Positions 43,728-54,779 of a DNA stretch of 64,000 nt are shown one piece after another. The translations under genes and the position numbers were made by a program. The notes under the pieces were generated by a model that worked only from the letters and a program-made list of their open reading frames with translations, had not been told where the DNA came from and did not search any database. This DNA is from Synechococcus sp. BO 8801 (lineage in GTDB: Bacteria; Cyanobacteriota; Cyanobacteriia; PCC-6307; Cyanobiaceae), in contig NZ_NQKY01000003.1 of NCBI RefSeq assembly GCF_002252675.1, positions 210,222 through 274,221 on the forward strand. The letters run 5' to 3'. The first letter of the stretch is position 1. Every line of letters begins with the position of its first letter.

Positions 43728-44762
43728 GTGAAGACGAAGATTCCCGTCCTGATCTGCATCGATGTGGAACCGGATGCGTTCTTCGTCTCGCGTCAGGACC
43801 CCGAGCCATGGAAGGGCTACGAGCTCACCCATGCCTACATCCGGGAATGGCGATCGGCCCTGCAACAGCTCACCGGCGACGCCGTGCATGTCAGCTGGTT
43901 CATCCGGATGGATCCCCAGGTGGCCCTGGCCCATGGCCGTGCCTCTTGGGCCGTGGAGCACTACCCGAAGTTGTTCCAGGAGGCCATCGAGGCCGGCGAT
44001 GAGCTGGGCGCCCATGTCCACACCTATCGCTGGTGTGAGAACTCCGGCGACTGGCTGGATGACCACGGCCATGACGACTGGGTGGCCGAATGTCTGGACA
44101 CCGCCGTTGAGGGCTACCGCGCCAGTTTCGGGACACCCTGCCGTTCGCTGCGCTTCGGCAATTACTGGTCGGGAACGGAGGCCATCAACCGGGCCGAAGC
44201 CCTGGGGTTCCGCTTCGATCTGACCATCGAGCCCGGCCTGCCCCCGAATGCGCTGGACTCACGCAAGCCGCCCCATTCGGGCGACCTGCCTGACTACTAC
44301 CGGGTGCCCCGCGAACCCTATGCCCCCTCCCGCAGCGACTTTCGCCGCAGGGCCAGACCCGGCGAGCGTGACATCACGCTCCTGCCCCTCACCTCCTCCC
44401 ACCTCCGCTACGGCTGGGGTCCAAGAAGCCTGAGGCAGAGATTCAGGCGTCTGCGCCACAACGGTTGGCGGCACCGGCGGCAGGACACACCGCTGTCGCT
44501 ATGGCGGGACTGGAGCCCGCCGAACGACTTCAGCGTGATGCTTGACCGGGCGATGGCCCAGCAGCGCCAGCCCTATCTGGCCTTCGCCATCCACTCCAAC
44601 GCCCCCGTCGAACCCGGGTCGCTGCCGAGAATCGATCACTGCCTGCAGGCTCTGACGTCCCATCCGGAGCGCTCTAGGTTCGTGTTCTGCACCCCCGCCG
44701 AAGCCATGGCGACCCTGCAGGGGAACGCCTCAGGAAACGCATCCGGCGGCCCATCCCGCTGA
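43728..44762 (+). CDS. Polysaccharide-deacetylase-like protein
   Basis: Protein of 344 aa from a GTG start. 'VLICIDVEPDAFF' gives a catalytic-type Asp, 'VHVSWFIRMDPQVALAHG' follows, and 'GDELGAHVHTYRW' supplies the metal-binding His pair; 'SLRFGNYWSGTEAINRAEALGFRFDL' and 'LAFAIHSNAPVEPGS' fit later CE4 motifs. It probably removes acetyl groups from a glycan. No signal peptide. Its 3' end overlaps the opposing glycosyltransferase gene by 89 bases. Confidence 0.65.
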   Translation: MKTKIPVLICIDVEPDAFFVSRQDPEPWKGYELTHAYIREWRSALQQLTGDAVHVSWFIRMDPQVALAHGRASWAVEHYPKLFQEAIEAGDELGAHVHTYRWCENSGDWLDDHGHDDWVAECLDTAVEGYRASFGTPCRSLRFGNYWSGTEAINRAEALGFRFDLTIEPGLPPNALDSRKPPHSGDLPDYYRVPREPYAPSRSDFRRRARPGERDITLLPLTSSHLRYGWGPRSLRQRFRRLRHNGWRHRRQDTPLSLWRDWSPPNDFSVMLDRAMAQQRQPYLAFAIHSNAPVEPGSLPRIDHCLQALTSHPERSRFVFCTPAEAMATLQGNASGNASGGPSR

Positions 44763-45897
44763 GGGCGATCGGAACCCCCCGGTGGCGGAGCAGCTGCCAC
44801 CAGGCACGTGGCTGCCAGGGTTCGGCCAGCAGATAGCCGGTCAGGACGGCCGTCGGGTAGGCACTCTCCGGGTGGAAGGGCACCAGCCGTCCCAGATGCC
44901 GGATGGTGTGGGGCTGCCCCCTGTGGAGCGTCCGCACCAAGGGGCGCCACTGCCGGGCGTCTCCGGAGGTGAGGGTCGGGCGCATGTACCAGCTCAGGGT
45001 GCCGATGACGAGATCCGTGGCGGCGGCCGATCGGGTCAGCTCGGCTTCAAGCTGCGTCAGGGCGGAGCGCATCAGCACCGGGTCGACCCGTTCCAGCGCC
45101 TCGATCACCTGCGCCATGGGCTCAAGGATGCGGCACTGCCGCAGGCGCCGCTCCGCTTCCGCCGGATGGCTGAGGCCCCGCTCGCGGGCGAGGGCCTCGC
45201 AGCTTGTGCGGATGTTGAGGAAGTACTCGTGGGCCCGCTCCAGGCGCCAGCGGGTGCTGGTGGCCTCCCGGTGCTGCACGCGATAGGCGGCGGTGGCACT
45301 GGCATTCCGCACCATCGGGGCGAGGGAGGCCAGCTGGAACCAGGCCTGCACATCACTGCTCCAGGCGTTCCGGGCCGGCCAGCCGCCGATGGCCTCCAGG
45401 GCGCTGCGCCGGACCAGCACGAAGGACGGGGTATCGATCCGGTGGAAGGGAAAGCTGTCCCAGGGGTCGAAGCGTTCCGGGCCCAGAAAAGGTGCCGGAA
45501 AGTGCAACTCCAGCTCGTCTTCGTAGGTGAGGGTGCGGGACACCGCCGCGCAGGCCGCCGGATCGTCGCGCAGCAGCGTGCTGAGCAGCTCGAGGTGGCG
45601 GGGATGCCAGAGGTCGTCCTGGTCCAGAAAGGTCACCAGGGCCGCCGTGCTGCGCGCGAAGCCGAACTGCCGGGTCTGGTGGGTGCCCTTGCCGGGATGG
45701 CGGTGCAGGGCCACCTGGGGAAAGGAGCGGACGATGGCGATCGAATCGTCGCTGGATCCGTCGTCGACGACGATGATCTCCCGGGCGGGCAGGGTCTGGG
45801 CCAGCACCGACGCCAGCGTCTGGCGGATCCAGGCCGCCCCGTTGAACAGCGGGATGATGACGGCGATGTCGGCCGCGGTGGCGACGGGGTCGCTCAA
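44674..45897 (-). CDS. Family 2 glycosyltransferase
   Basis: Protein of 407 aa: '[24 protein letters not shown]', '[17 protein letters not shown]', '[12 protein letters not shown]' (the D-x-D region) and '[20 protein letters not shown]' are the GT-A core of GT2 enzymes. The C-terminal 170 residues are helical and of unknown role. The start is TTG at 45897, overlapping the mfd stop by 3-4 bases; no other start is in frame before the conserved strand. Donor and acceptor unknown. Confidence 0.8.
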   Translation of the reverse strand: MSDPVATAADIAVIIPLFNGAAWIRQTLASVLAQTLPAREIIVVDDGSSDDSIAIVRSFPQVALHRHPGKGTHQTRQFGFARSTAALVTFLDQDDLWHPRHLELLSTLLRDDPAACAAVSRTLTYEDELELHFPAPFLGPERFDPWDSFPFHRIDTPSFVLVRRSALEAIGGWPARNAWSSDVQAWFQLASLAPMVRNASATAAYRVQHREATSTRWRLERAHEYFLNIRTSCEALARERGLSHPAEAERRLRQCRILEPMAQVIEALERVDPVLMRSALTQLEAELTRSAAATDLVIGTLSWYMRPTLTSGDARQWRPLVRTLHRGQPHTIRHLGRLVPFHPESAYPTAVLTGYLLAEPWQPRAWWQLLRHRGVPIALSGMGRRMRFLRRSPAGSPWLRRGCRTRT

Positions 45898-48800
45898 ACC
45901 ACCAGCACCGCCGCGTTCGTCGCCGCCTGCTCCTCGGCCCGTTGCTCCGGGGTGAGCCCGTCGGCCTCGGGGATCTGGCCGGCCATGGCGGAGAGCCACG
46001 CCATCAGCTGCTCCACCTGCTGGGCGGGGGACAGGGCCCCCAGGCCCCGGGCCAGCACCTTGGCGGTGCTGCCGGTGCCGCCCTGGTAGACCAGCCGGCC
46101 GTGCAGGTGCTGGGGCAGGGCCTGGCGCAGGCGGCGGAAGGCGGGTTCCTCCATCGGCGTTTCCAGGGCGATGTTGGGCTTCTCCGGCTTGATGCGCGAG
46201 AAGCCGCAGCGGCGGGCCAGCAGTTTCAGTTCCATCAGCTGCAGCAGGCTCTGCACCGGCGCCGGAATCGGGCCGTAGCGGTCGGCCCAGCCGGCGGCCA
46301 GCTCCACCAGGGCCGCCTTGCCGCCACATTCGGCGGCGGCCCGGTAGGCGGCCATCTTCTCGTCGGCCTCGGTGATCCAGTCGGCCGGGATGAAGGCCGT
46401 CACCGGCAGGTCGATCTGGGTCTCGTCCACCGCCGGGATGTCCTGGCCCTGGATCTCGGCCAGGCAGTCCTGCAGCATCTCCATGTAGAGGTCGAAACCG
46501 ATCGCCTCCATCTGGCCGCTCTGCTCCACCCCCAGCAGGTTGCCCACGCCGCGGATCTCCATGTCGCGCATGGCCAGCTGGTAGCCGGAGCCCAGCTGGG
46601 CGAACTCCTGGATCGCCCGCAGCCGCTGGCGGGCCGCCTCACTGAGGGAGGCATCGCCGGGATAGAAGAGCCAGGCGTGGGCCTGGATGCCGCTGCGGCC
46701 CACCCGGCCCCGCAGCTGGTACAGCTGGGCCAGGCCGAACTTGTGGGCGTCCTCCACCAGGATCGTGTTCACCCTGGGGATATCCAGGCCGCTCTCGATG
46801 ATCGTGGTGCAGAGCATCACGTCGGCCTCGCCGGCGTTGAAGGCCACCATGGCGCTCTCCAGCTCCCCCTCCGGCATCTGGCCGTGGGCCACCTGCAGCC
46901 GCAGCCCCGGCAGCATCGCCCGCAGCTGACCCGCCACCTCCTCGATGCCCTCCACCCGCGGCACCACGTAGAACACCTGGCCGCCGCGGTCGAGTTCCTG
47001 GCGGATGGCGCTGCGCACCGCCTCCTCATCGAGGCTGGCCAGGTGGGTCTTGATCGGTCGCCGCAGCGGCGGCGGCGTGGTGATCAGGCTCATCTCCCGC
47101 ACCCCCGAGAGGCTCATGTAGAGGGTGCGCGGGATCGGCGTGGCGGACAGGGTCAGCACGTCCACGTCCTTGCGCAGCGCCTTGATCTTCTCCTTCTGGT
47201 TCACACCGAAGCGCTGCTCCTCATCCACCACCAGCAGACCCAGCTGGCGGAAGGCCGTGCCCTTGCCCAGCAGCTGGTGGGTGCCCACCACCACGTCGGT
47301 GTTGCCCTTGGCCAGATCGTCCAGGATCGTCTTGCGCTCGGCGGCGGTGCGGAAGCGGTTGAGCAGGGCCACCTTGAGCGGATAGGGGGCGAAGCGCTCG
47401 CTCAGGGTGCGCCAGTGCTGCTGGGCCAGCACGGTGGTGGGGGCCAGCAGGGCGCACTGCTTGCCGGCGGTGACCGCCTTGAAGATGGCCCGGATCGCCA
47501 CTTCCGTCTTGCCGAAGCCCACATCGCCGCACACCAGCCGGTCCATCGGCTGGTCCCGCTCCATGTCGCGCTTCACCTCGACGATCGCCTTGAGCTGGTC
47601 GGGGGTGGGGTCGTAGGGGAAGGAATCCTCCAGTTCGCCCTGCCAGGGGCCGTCGGGGGGGAAGGCGAAGCCCGGCGCCTGGTGGCGCTCGGCGTAGAGC
47701 TTCACCAGATCCATCGCCACCTTGGCCACCGCCTTGCGGGCCCGCTCCTTGGCCTTGGTCCAGGCCGTGCCGCCCATGCGGTTGAGCTCCGGCGGGCTGT
47801 CGCTGCTGGCTCGGTAGCGGCCGAGGCTGCCCAGCTGGTCGGCGGCCACCCGCAGCAGGCCGTCGGCGTACTGCACCACCAGGTAGTCGCGGGCCTCGCC
47901 GCCGATGGCCAGCTTCTCCAGCTTCAGGAAGCGGCCGATGCCGTGGTTGCGGTGCACCACGAAGTCGCCGGGGAGCATCTTGTTGGGATCCACCGTGCGG
48001 CTGGCCGCCTTGCGGCGCCGGCGCACGTAGCCGCCGCTAGCCAGGCTGTGCTGGCCGAAGATTTCCCGGTCGGTGAACAGCACCAGCTTCCAGGCCGGCA
48101 GCTGGAACCCCTCCAGCTCAGCCGTGCCGCGCAGCTTGAGCGCCACCGGGGTGGCCTGCTCCACCAGCCGTTCGATGGCCGGGAAGTCGCGGGCGTTGGG
48201 CACGAAGCGGGTGACGCAGTCGTGCTCCTCCAGCAACGCCACGGCCCGCGACGGCTGGGCGGAGACGATCCAGGGCCGGGCCTTGTCCCGCAGGTGTCCC
48301 TTGATCTGCTCCGCCAGGCGCCCGAACTGGTTGGGGTGGGCCGGCACTGGCCGGCTGGAAAGGTCGAGATCGTTCGGGTGGCGGTCGCTTTCGTGCAGCT
48401 CCGCCAGATCGAAGCCGGTGAAGGCCTCCGCCTCCGCCAGGGCCGCTGCGATCGGCCGGTGCAGCAGGCCGGGCAGGGGCGGCTCAGCTTCGGCGGCCTT
48501 CACCACCTCGCCGTGGTGCTCGGCGGCATGGTCAAACCACTGCTGGCCGTGGGCCAGGCACTGGCGCCGTTCATCGACCGCCACCAGCGTGCCGGCAGGC
48601 AGGTAATCGAGCAGGGAGGCCGGTCTCTCCCAGGCCAGGCCCATCAGCCGCCGCATTCCCTCCGGCGTGCCGCCCTCCAGCAGCTGGTCGAGGGCGGCGG
48701 GCTCCAGCAGCCGCTCCAGCCCGTCCGGCATCCGCTCCCGCAGGGCCTCGGCGACCAGCGGCGCGTAGCTGGTGGGAGTGAAGCGCACCCGCTCGATCAC

Positions 48801-49475
48801 ATCGAGGGAACGCTGGGTGGCGGGGTCGAACTCCCGCAGCTTTTCGAGGTCTTCACCGAAGAGCTCCAGCCGCACCGGCAGCTCGGCGCTGACCGGAAAC
48901 ACATCGACGATGTCGCCGCGGCGGCTCCAGGTGCCCTCCTGCTCGATCGTGGGCACCTTCTCGTAGCCCAGTCCGGCCAGGGTGTGGGCCAGCTGCTCCA
49001 GATCCAGCCGGTCGCCCCGGCGCAGGGTGAGGCAGCGGGCCGCCAGCTGCGGCGGCGGCGGCAGGTGGGGCTGCAGGGCCCGCTCGGTGGCCACCACGGC
49101 GAAGCGGCCGGCGCCGGCACCCGAAGCCCCGTCCCCGTCGCCCACCAGCTCGGCCAGCACCTGCAGCTGGCCCCAGGTGATCTCGCTGGTGGGGTCGAAG
49201 GGCTCGTAGGGGGAACCCTCGCTGGTGGGATAGAGCTGGCACAGGGGCCAGCCCATCAGCTCCAGCAGGGAGGCCCAGCGGCCCGCCTCCTCCAGGGTCG
49301 GCACGATCACCAGCAGGGGGGCCTCGCCGCAGCCCGCCAGGGCGCTGGCCACCAAGGCCCGGGCCGCCCGGCCCGCCCCGCTCAGCCGCAGGCGCTCGGG
49401 CCGCCCGCAGCGTGCCCTCACCTCGGCGGTGAGCGGCGCGGCCTGCAGCTGGCGCACGAGGGCGTGGAGGGGCAT
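45894..49475 (-). CDS. mfd: Transcription-repair coupling factor
   Basis: Protein of 1193 aa that frees stalled RNA polymerase and recruits UvrA. The UvrB-like N-terminus ('[19 protein letters not shown]', '[19 protein letters not shown]'), the RNA-polymerase-interacting domain ('[18 protein letters not shown]'), the RecG-like motor with Walker A '[14 protein letters not shown]' near 650 and D-E-E-Q near 749, and the C-terminal domain are all present. No truncation. Divergent from the zinc-ribbon gene with a 102-base gap. Confidence 0.96.
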   Translation of the reverse strand: MPLHALVRQLQAAPLTAEVRARCGRPERLRLSGAGRAARALVASALAGCGEAPLLVIVPTLEEAGRWASLLELMGWPLCQLYPTSEGSPYEPFDPTSEITWGQLQVLAELVGDGDGASGAGAGRFAVVATERALQPHLPPPPQLAARCLTLRRGDRLDLEQLAHTLAGLGYEKVPTIEQEGTWSRRGDIVDVFPVSAELPVRLELFGEDLEKLREFDPATQRSLDVIERVRFTPTSYAPLVAEALRERMPDGLERLLEPAALDQLLEGGTPEGMRRLMGLAWERPASLLDYLPAGTLVAVDERRQCLAHGQQWFDHAAEHHGEVVKAAEAEPPLPGLLHRPIAAALAEAEAFTGFDLAELHESDRHPNDLDLSSRPVPAHPNQFGRLAEQIKGHLRDKARPWIVSAQPSRAVALLEEHDCVTRFVPNARDFPAIERLVEQATPVALKLRGTAELEGFQLPAWKLVLFTDREIFGQHSLASGGYVRRRRKAASRTVDPNKMLPGDFVVHRNHGIGRFLKLEKLAIGGEARDYLVVQYADGLLRVAADQLGSLGRYRASSDSPPELNRMGGTAWTKAKERARKAVAKVAMDLVKLYAERHQAPGFAFPPDGPWQGELEDSFPYDPTPDQLKAIVEVKRDMERDQPMDRLVCGDVGFGKTEVAIRAIFKAVTAGKQCALLAPTTVLAQQHWRTLSERFAPYPLKVALLNRFRTAAERKTILDDLAKGNTDVVVGTHQLLGKGTAFRQLGLLVVDEEQRFGVNQKEKIKALRKDVDVLTLSATPIPRTLYMSLSGVREMSLITTPPPLRRPIKTHLASLDEEAVRSAIRQELDRGGQVFYVVPRVEGIEEVAGQLRAMLPGLRLQVAHGQMPEGELESAMVAFNAGEADVMLCTTIIESGLDIPRVNTILVEDAHKFGLAQLYQLRGRVGRSGIQAHAWLFYPGDASLSEAARQRLRAIQEFAQLGSGYQLAMRDMEIRGVGNLLGVEQSGQMEAIGFDLYMEMLQDCLAEIQGQDIPAVDETQIDLPVTAFIPADWITEADEKMAAYRAAAECGGKAALVELAAGWADRYGPIPAPVQSLLQLMELKLLARRCGFSRIKPEKPNIALETPMEEPAFRRLRQALPQHLHGRLVYQGGTGSTAKVLARGLGALSPAQQVEQLMAWLSAMAGQIPEADGLTPEQRAEEQAATNAAVLVV

Positions 49476-49577
49476 CGCAACGGGGGGATCGAACCGGTGG
49501 CGATCCTCGCAACCACCGCACGCCGCCGCGACATCCCGGCCCCTTTGCCGTCATGCTGGAGGCCGGTCTGACGAGCG

Positions 49578-50459
49578 ATGGCCCGCTTCCGTTGTCCCAC
49601 CTGCCGCGGTCGTCCCCTGCGGCTGCAGCAAGCCTTCACGGGCCTTCCCCGCTGCGGGCGCTGTGGGGACCTGCTCGAGCCCAAACCCCGCCATGGCCGT
49701 GCCTGGGGCCTGGCCGTCGGGGTGACCGCGCTGGTGCTGGGGGGGGCCGCCTTCTCGGGCCTGCTGGAGCAGGTGGGCAGCCTGCCCCAGCAGGCCCCCG
49801 AAGTCACCACCCGGCTGCTGGAGCGCTTCGATCCCGCCCCCGATCCGCAGCTGCGGCCGATGGCGCTGGTCGAGGGGGGCCTGCTCGAGAACCTCAAGGA
49901 GGCCGACCGCCAATGGATTCCCACCGCCGAACCCCTGGCCGGCGGTGGCATCCGCTTCCTCTACCGCCGCCGGGCCGGCGAACCCGAGCTCTCGGTGGAT
50001 GAGCTGCAGGCCCTGATCGACTCCCCACCGGACCACGGCGAGAAGCGCCAGGCCATCGCCGAACTGCTCGGCGTCCTGGAGGAGGCCGGTGTGCAGGTGC
50101 ATCTGTCGGCACCGAAAAAGACGGGGGCCGCCGGGGAATGGGACCACGCCAGCCGCACCCTGAGGATCAAGCCCGCGGTGGTGGACAAGGGCACCGTGGA
50201 TTTCGCCCAGGTGCTCAACCACGAGGCGATCCACGTGGCCCAGAGCTGTGCGGCGGGCGGCCTCCGCTCCGTCCCCAGGACACTGGGGCTGAGCCAGGAG
50301 GTGCCGCCGGAACTGAAGCTCCACCTCGACGATCCCCTCTATGCCGGGGCCTCCGACTGGGAGAAGGCCCTGGAGCGCGAGGCCTACGCCAACCAGCGCC
50401 AGCTGGAGCTGGGCGCCAGCCTGATCCGCACCCATTGCCGCATTCGCGCCACGGGCTAG
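49578..50459 (+). CDS. Zinc-ribbon, membrane-anchored HExxH protein
   Basis: Protein of 293 aa of no family I can name. A treble Cys pair (C6, C9, C26, C29) forms an N-terminal zinc ribbon, followed by one span (about 43-63), a variable region and a domain with H-E-A-I-H at 215-219 in 'VLNHEAIHVAQSC', the shape of a zincin active site. The zinc ribbon would be cytoplasmic and the peptidase-like part outside or luminal if the span has the usual orientation. A third zinc ligand may be the Glu-rich 'WEKALEREAYANQRQ'. Confidence 0.6.
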   Translation: MARFRCPTCRGRPLRLQQAFTGLPRCGRCGDLLEPKPRHGRAWGLAVGVTALVLGGAAFSGLLEQVGSLPQQAPEVTTRLLERFDPAPDPQLRPMALVEGGLLENLKEADRQWIPTAEPLAGGGIRFLYRRRAGEPELSVDELQALIDSPPDHGEKRQAIAELLGVLEEAGVQVHLSAPKKTGAAGEWDHASRTLRIKPAVVDKGTVDFAQVLNHEAIHVAQSCAAGGLRSVPRTLGLSQEVPPELKLHLDDPLYAGASDWEKALEREAYANQRQLELGASLIRTHCRIRATG

Positions 50460-50484
50460 GGAGCTGGCGGCGGGGCCGGAGCGA

Positions 50485-51510
<1,026 letters not shown>

Positions 51511-52686
51511 TCAGCGTCGCACGCAGCCAGCGGCCATCGGCGCAGCCGTCCCGGCCATTGTCGCCAGATGAAACGGGCTCGCCTGCCGCAACCGACGCCG
51601 CAGCCGCCGGCTCCAGCCGAACGCCACGGCGCCGCCGAGCAACGGCAGGGGGCCCGGCACGGGAACGCTGCGCAGGGCAGTGGGGTTGAAGGGCCTGCCA
51701 TTGATCACGGCGTTGACACGATTGGCGCCGGTCGTCGATCCGAATCTGAGGGCGGATTGGTTGTTGATGACGATCAGGGAGCCGGTGATGCTCGAAGGAT
51801 TTCCATTGCCGGAGCGATTCAGCGTCGCCGTGCCACCGCCGGTGAGCAGGAAGGTGCCGAAGACATCGGAGCCCGTCAGGGCGAGGTTGGAGCCGGGACG
51901 GGCGAAGTTGAAGATGATCTTCGAGGGATCCACATTTCCCTGCAGCGTCCAGTCCTGGTTGGTGGTGAGGCTGGCGGGCATGTTGAAGACGAAATACTCA
52001 CGGCCCGAGCCGACGAAATTGAGATCGACGTTTCTGCCGACGGTCTGGACGTTGTAGTAGTTGATCCCCCCCGTGTCGGGCAGCGATCCGGTGAGGGTGA
52101 GACTGCCGGACAGGTTGACCGCATCGTTGTAGCGGCAGGAGCTCAGCGCCACGGTGCAGTTCGAGGCGTTGATGCCGCCGATGTAGCTGGCCACGGCCAG
52201 GGCATCCGCCTCGGCCTGGACGGTCCAGGCATTGCTGACCACCGTGGTGCCGGGGCCGTTGGTGACGGTGGCGGACTGGGATCGGAAGATCCGGGTGGCG
52301 GCGATCGATCCGGCATTGATCCGGGCATTACCGCCCACCAGGGCATGGCCGTTGCCGGGCTGGGCGGGGGCCGGTGGGGTGACGCTGCAACTTGCCGGCA
52401 CGGAGACCGTGGGGCCGCCGTTGAGCTGGTTGGGGGAACCGGTGCTGGTGCCGAGGCTGGAGGCGACGTTGCTGGCGGTGATGTTCACCAGACCGAAGCC
52501 GGCGGCACACCCCAGGTTGAAGCCCTCCGCCTGGGCCCCATTGGCCCGGGCGGGCCGTTCGTGGCCGAGGGCCAGCGCCAGAGCGACCCCGAGGCCCCAG
52601 ATCAGCGCCTGGCGGCCCCCCATGGCCCGGGTCCGCAGCAGAGGCGGCTCGCTGGCGGGAGAGGTTCGCTGGAGCACTGACGTCAT
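51511..52686 (-). CDS. Secreted beta-rich protein with PEP-CTERM-type sorting tail
   Basis: Protein of 391 aa. A long N-terminal leader with a hydrophobic core and A-R-A cleavage (about 22-48), a beta-rich body ('GFGLVNITASNVASSLGTS', 'NAVINGRPFNP', many G/T/N/S) and near the end V-P-G-P-L-P-L-L-G followed by a short hydrophobic run and R-R-L-R-R-R. That tail is a cyanobacterial exosortase signal. The body may be of the 'choice-of-anchor A' or ice-binding DUF3494 type. About 40 residues follow the sorting tail, which is unusual. ATG 52686 is used; 52752 has a better Shine-Dalgarno. Confidence 0.55.
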   Translation of the reverse strand: MTSVLQRTSPASEPPLLRTRAMGGRQALIWGLGVALALALGHERPARANGAQAEGFNLGCAAGFGLVNITASNVASSLGTSTGSPNQLNGGPTVSVPASCSVTPPAPAQPGNGHALVGGNARINAGSIAATRIFRSQSATVTNGPGTTVVSNAWTVQAEADALAVASYIGGINASNCTVALSSCRYNDAVNLSGSLTLTGSLPDTGGINYYNVQTVGRNVDLNFVGSGREYFVFNMPASLTTNQDWTLQGNVDPSKIIFNFARPGSNLALTGSDVFGTFLLTGGGTATLNRSGNGNPSSITGSLIVINNQSALRFGSTTGANRVNAVINGRPFNPTALRSVPVPGPLPLLGGAVAFGWSRRLRRRLRQASPFHLATMAGTAAPMAAGCVRR

Positions 52687-52983
52687 CAACCTGGCTGACC
52701 TGGGTCTGCTGATTTCATGCAGGTGAGAATCATTCAGGCGAGAAGAAGGCATGTTTCCTTCTTTTTCAGGCGGTACTCTGCAGACATCAAGCCAATGGAT
52801 GTTCGACGGGAATCTAACACCGTTCCCAAGCAGATGTCGGCATTCGCTCAGCAGCATCTCTCGGAGATCTGCGATACCCAGGACCAGAGACTGACCCGAG
52901 ATCCACAGCAGGATTTCACCACAGAGGCCTCGACCACCGCCACAATGTCGGCCATTGGCCTGCACAGGGTCCTACCCCTCCCG

Positions 52984-53850
52984 ATGTCACTGAACGATCC
53001 GGATCAGCACCCGCACCGCCAGACCGTCACCGATGTCCTGTCCCTGATCTCCCTGGCCCTTTTCGTCACCTACGTCGTGACGCTGCTGAACGCGATTCCC
53101 CCCATGGCGGTCGGGCAACCGGCCTGGCTCGCGAACCTGATCAGTGCCCTGTTGGATGGCGCCCCCCTGGCCCTGGTGGGGCTGGGGCTGGTCCATCTGC
53201 TTGCCTATCTCGAGCCCGACCACCTCCGTCTCCAGGCCCGTCGCCGGACGCTGGCCCGCTGGGCGACCGGAGCGGTGATCGGATTCCTGCTGCTGATTCC
53301 CCTTCAGGCCGTTTCCGCCGTCCAGGGCTACGGCCTGGTGGCCCGCAGCCAGAGCAGCGCCATGGCGGTGGCAACCGAACGCGCCGGGGAGTTCCAGCGC
53401 GCCATCGGAGCCGCCACGTCGGTGGAGGATCTGCAGCAGAGGATCGCGGTCCTGCAGGGCCCCGGGCTGCGGCTGGGCGACAGTCCCCAGTCCCTGCCTG
53501 ACCTGAAGCGGACCCTGAACGAACGGCTGCGGGAGTCCCTGAGAAGCTCGCGAGGCGTCATCCATTCCCCCTGGAGGCCGGAGCTCTGGGCGATCGTCCA
53601 GCGGACCCTCCGGGTGCTGCTCCTGGCCCTGGTGTACGCCCTGGCCTTCGCGGCCGGCAGCCAGCGGCGGGGCCGCGAGGCGTCCCTGCTCCGGGAGCTC
53701 CTGGCCCGCTGGAATCACCTGCGGGCCAGGGGCCTGCGGCGGCGCCTGGAGGCCCGATCCACCGCGCCGCGAGCACTTCCCGCCGATATGGCCTATTTCC
53801 ACGAATTGAGTGTGGCGAGGGAGCCCCAGGGCAGCGGCCCGCTCCCCTGA
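52984..53850 (+). CDS. HpsJ-like membrane protein (cyanoexosortase-associated type)
   Basis: Protein of 288 aa with three or four membrane spans in the first 120 residues ('VTDVLSLISLALFVTYVVTLL', 'QPAWLANLISALLDGAPLALVGLGLVHLL' in parts, 'FLLLIPLQAVSAVQGYG') and one near 220-240; the rest is a helical, basic region. The P-L-x-L-V-G-L-G-L-V-H and L-I-P-L-Q patterns resemble HpsJ-like proteins linked to cyanoexosortases. Divergent from the PEP-CTERM-type gene, which fits. ATG 52984 is preferred; the 297-base gap before it holds no conserved reading frame I can see. Confidence 0.5.
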   Translation: MSLNDPDQHPHRQTVTDVLSLISLALFVTYVVTLLNAIPPMAVGQPAWLANLISALLDGAPLALVGLGLVHLLAYLEPDHLRLQARRRTLARWATGAVIGFLLLIPLQAVSAVQGYGLVARSQSSAMAVATERAGEFQRAIGAATSVEDLQQRIAVLQGPGLRLGDSPQSLPDLKRTLNERLRESLRSSRGVIHSPWRPELWAIVQRTLRVLLLALVYALAFAAGSQRRGREASLLRELLARWNHLRARGLRRRLEARSTAPRALPADMAYFHELSVAREPQGSGPLP

Positions 53851-53856
53851 CCGGGA

Positions 53857-54708
53857 TCAGCCCTCCAGACCCGGAGCTGCAGGCCCGCCGTCGGCGGCCA
53901 GCAGGGTTTCCTCCTCCAGCAACATGTTGAAGCGCAGCAGGTCGGCGTCCTTCAGCTGCTGGCGGCTGCTGACACCCAGGTGCTTCTCGAGGAAGCTGCG
54001 GCCCATGCTCCCGTCCCAGCCCAGCTGCTGCAGGAGCAGGTTGCACTGCTCGAGCAGGTCGGCCCGACGCAGCGGCACCGACGCCGTGGCGGGATCGCAG
54101 CCGGGCTCGAGGGTCTCGATCGCCTGCAGATAGGCGATCAGATCGGCGTAGACGGTGATGCGATCGCGGCTGGGGTGACCGAAGCAGCGCTGCAGATAGG
54201 CCGCCTCCCGCTCCCGGTCCCAGCCGAGGCGGCGCAGCTGCAGATCCAGGTGGGTGAGTTCGGCACTCCAGTCCTCGGGGTCCTCGACGGGACTCGGGGG
54301 CGCTGGGGGCGCGGGTGTGGCCGGAAGGGGTGCAGGCTCCGGCGGCGCAGACGTCGCGGCGGGCGATGGCGGCACTGGGGGCGGCGCAGCTGGGGCCGGC
54401 GCGGGCAGCCCTGGCTCAGAGGCGGCCACCGTTCGGGTCGGAAGGGGAGCCGGCGGTTCCGCCGCCGGGCCAGGGGTCGGGGAGGCGGAGACCCGCTCCG
54501 GCAGCGAAGGCGCCCGCTCCGGCGCTGCGGCGGCCGGCCCGGGATCCTGGAGGCGGGCCAGGAGCCTGGCCCTGGCACGGTCTTCGGCCTCCTCCGCGTC
54601 GCCCGCTTCCCCCAGGGCACTGCCCAGAAAGCGCTCCCCATCCCGGGCCGAGACCAGCACGACGCGGCGGCCGCCGTCGCAGTGGAGCAGTCGGACCTGA
54701 ACGTGCAT
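53857..54708 (-). CDS. Hypothetical protein with Pro/Ala linker
   Basis: Protein of 283 aa. A conserved-looking N-terminus ('VQVRLLHCDGGRRVVLVSARDGERFLGSALGEA') and C-terminus ('ELTHLDLQLRRLGWDREREAAYLQRCFGHPSRDRITVYADLIAYLQ' in parts; 'NLLLQQLGWDGSMGRSFLEKHLGVSSRQQL') are separated by about 90 residues of Pro/Ala/Glu. The C-terminal part repeats an L-x-x-L-G-W-D motif twice (about 155 and 232), suggesting a tandem helical domain. Family unknown. Convergent with the HpsJ-like gene, 6 bases apart. Confidence 0.55.
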   Translation of the reverse strand: MHVQVRLLHCDGGRRVVLVSARDGERFLGSALGEAGDAEEAEDRARARLLARLQDPGPAAAAPERAPSLPERVSASPTPGPAAEPPAPLPTRTVAASEPGLPAPAPAAPPPVPPSPAATSAPPEPAPLPATPAPPAPPSPVEDPEDWSAELTHLDLQLRRLGWDREREAAYLQRCFGHPSRDRITVYADLIAYLQAIETLEPGCDPATASVPLRRADLLEQCNLLLQQLGWDGSMGRSFLEKHLGVSSRQQLKDADLLRFNMLLEEETLLAADGGPAAPGLEG

Positions 54709-54779
54709 GGGGGCGGGAGGGACCGACGCCCTTTCTAGAGTGCTTCTTTGCAGCCTCCACGGCCGAGCGAACCGCAGGA

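Noticed and set aside
45942..49571. 1209-codon open frame antisense to mfd
   Set aside because: Shadow frame of mfd: His/Gln/Gly/Leu-rich, no motif, while the opposite strand encodes a full Mfd.
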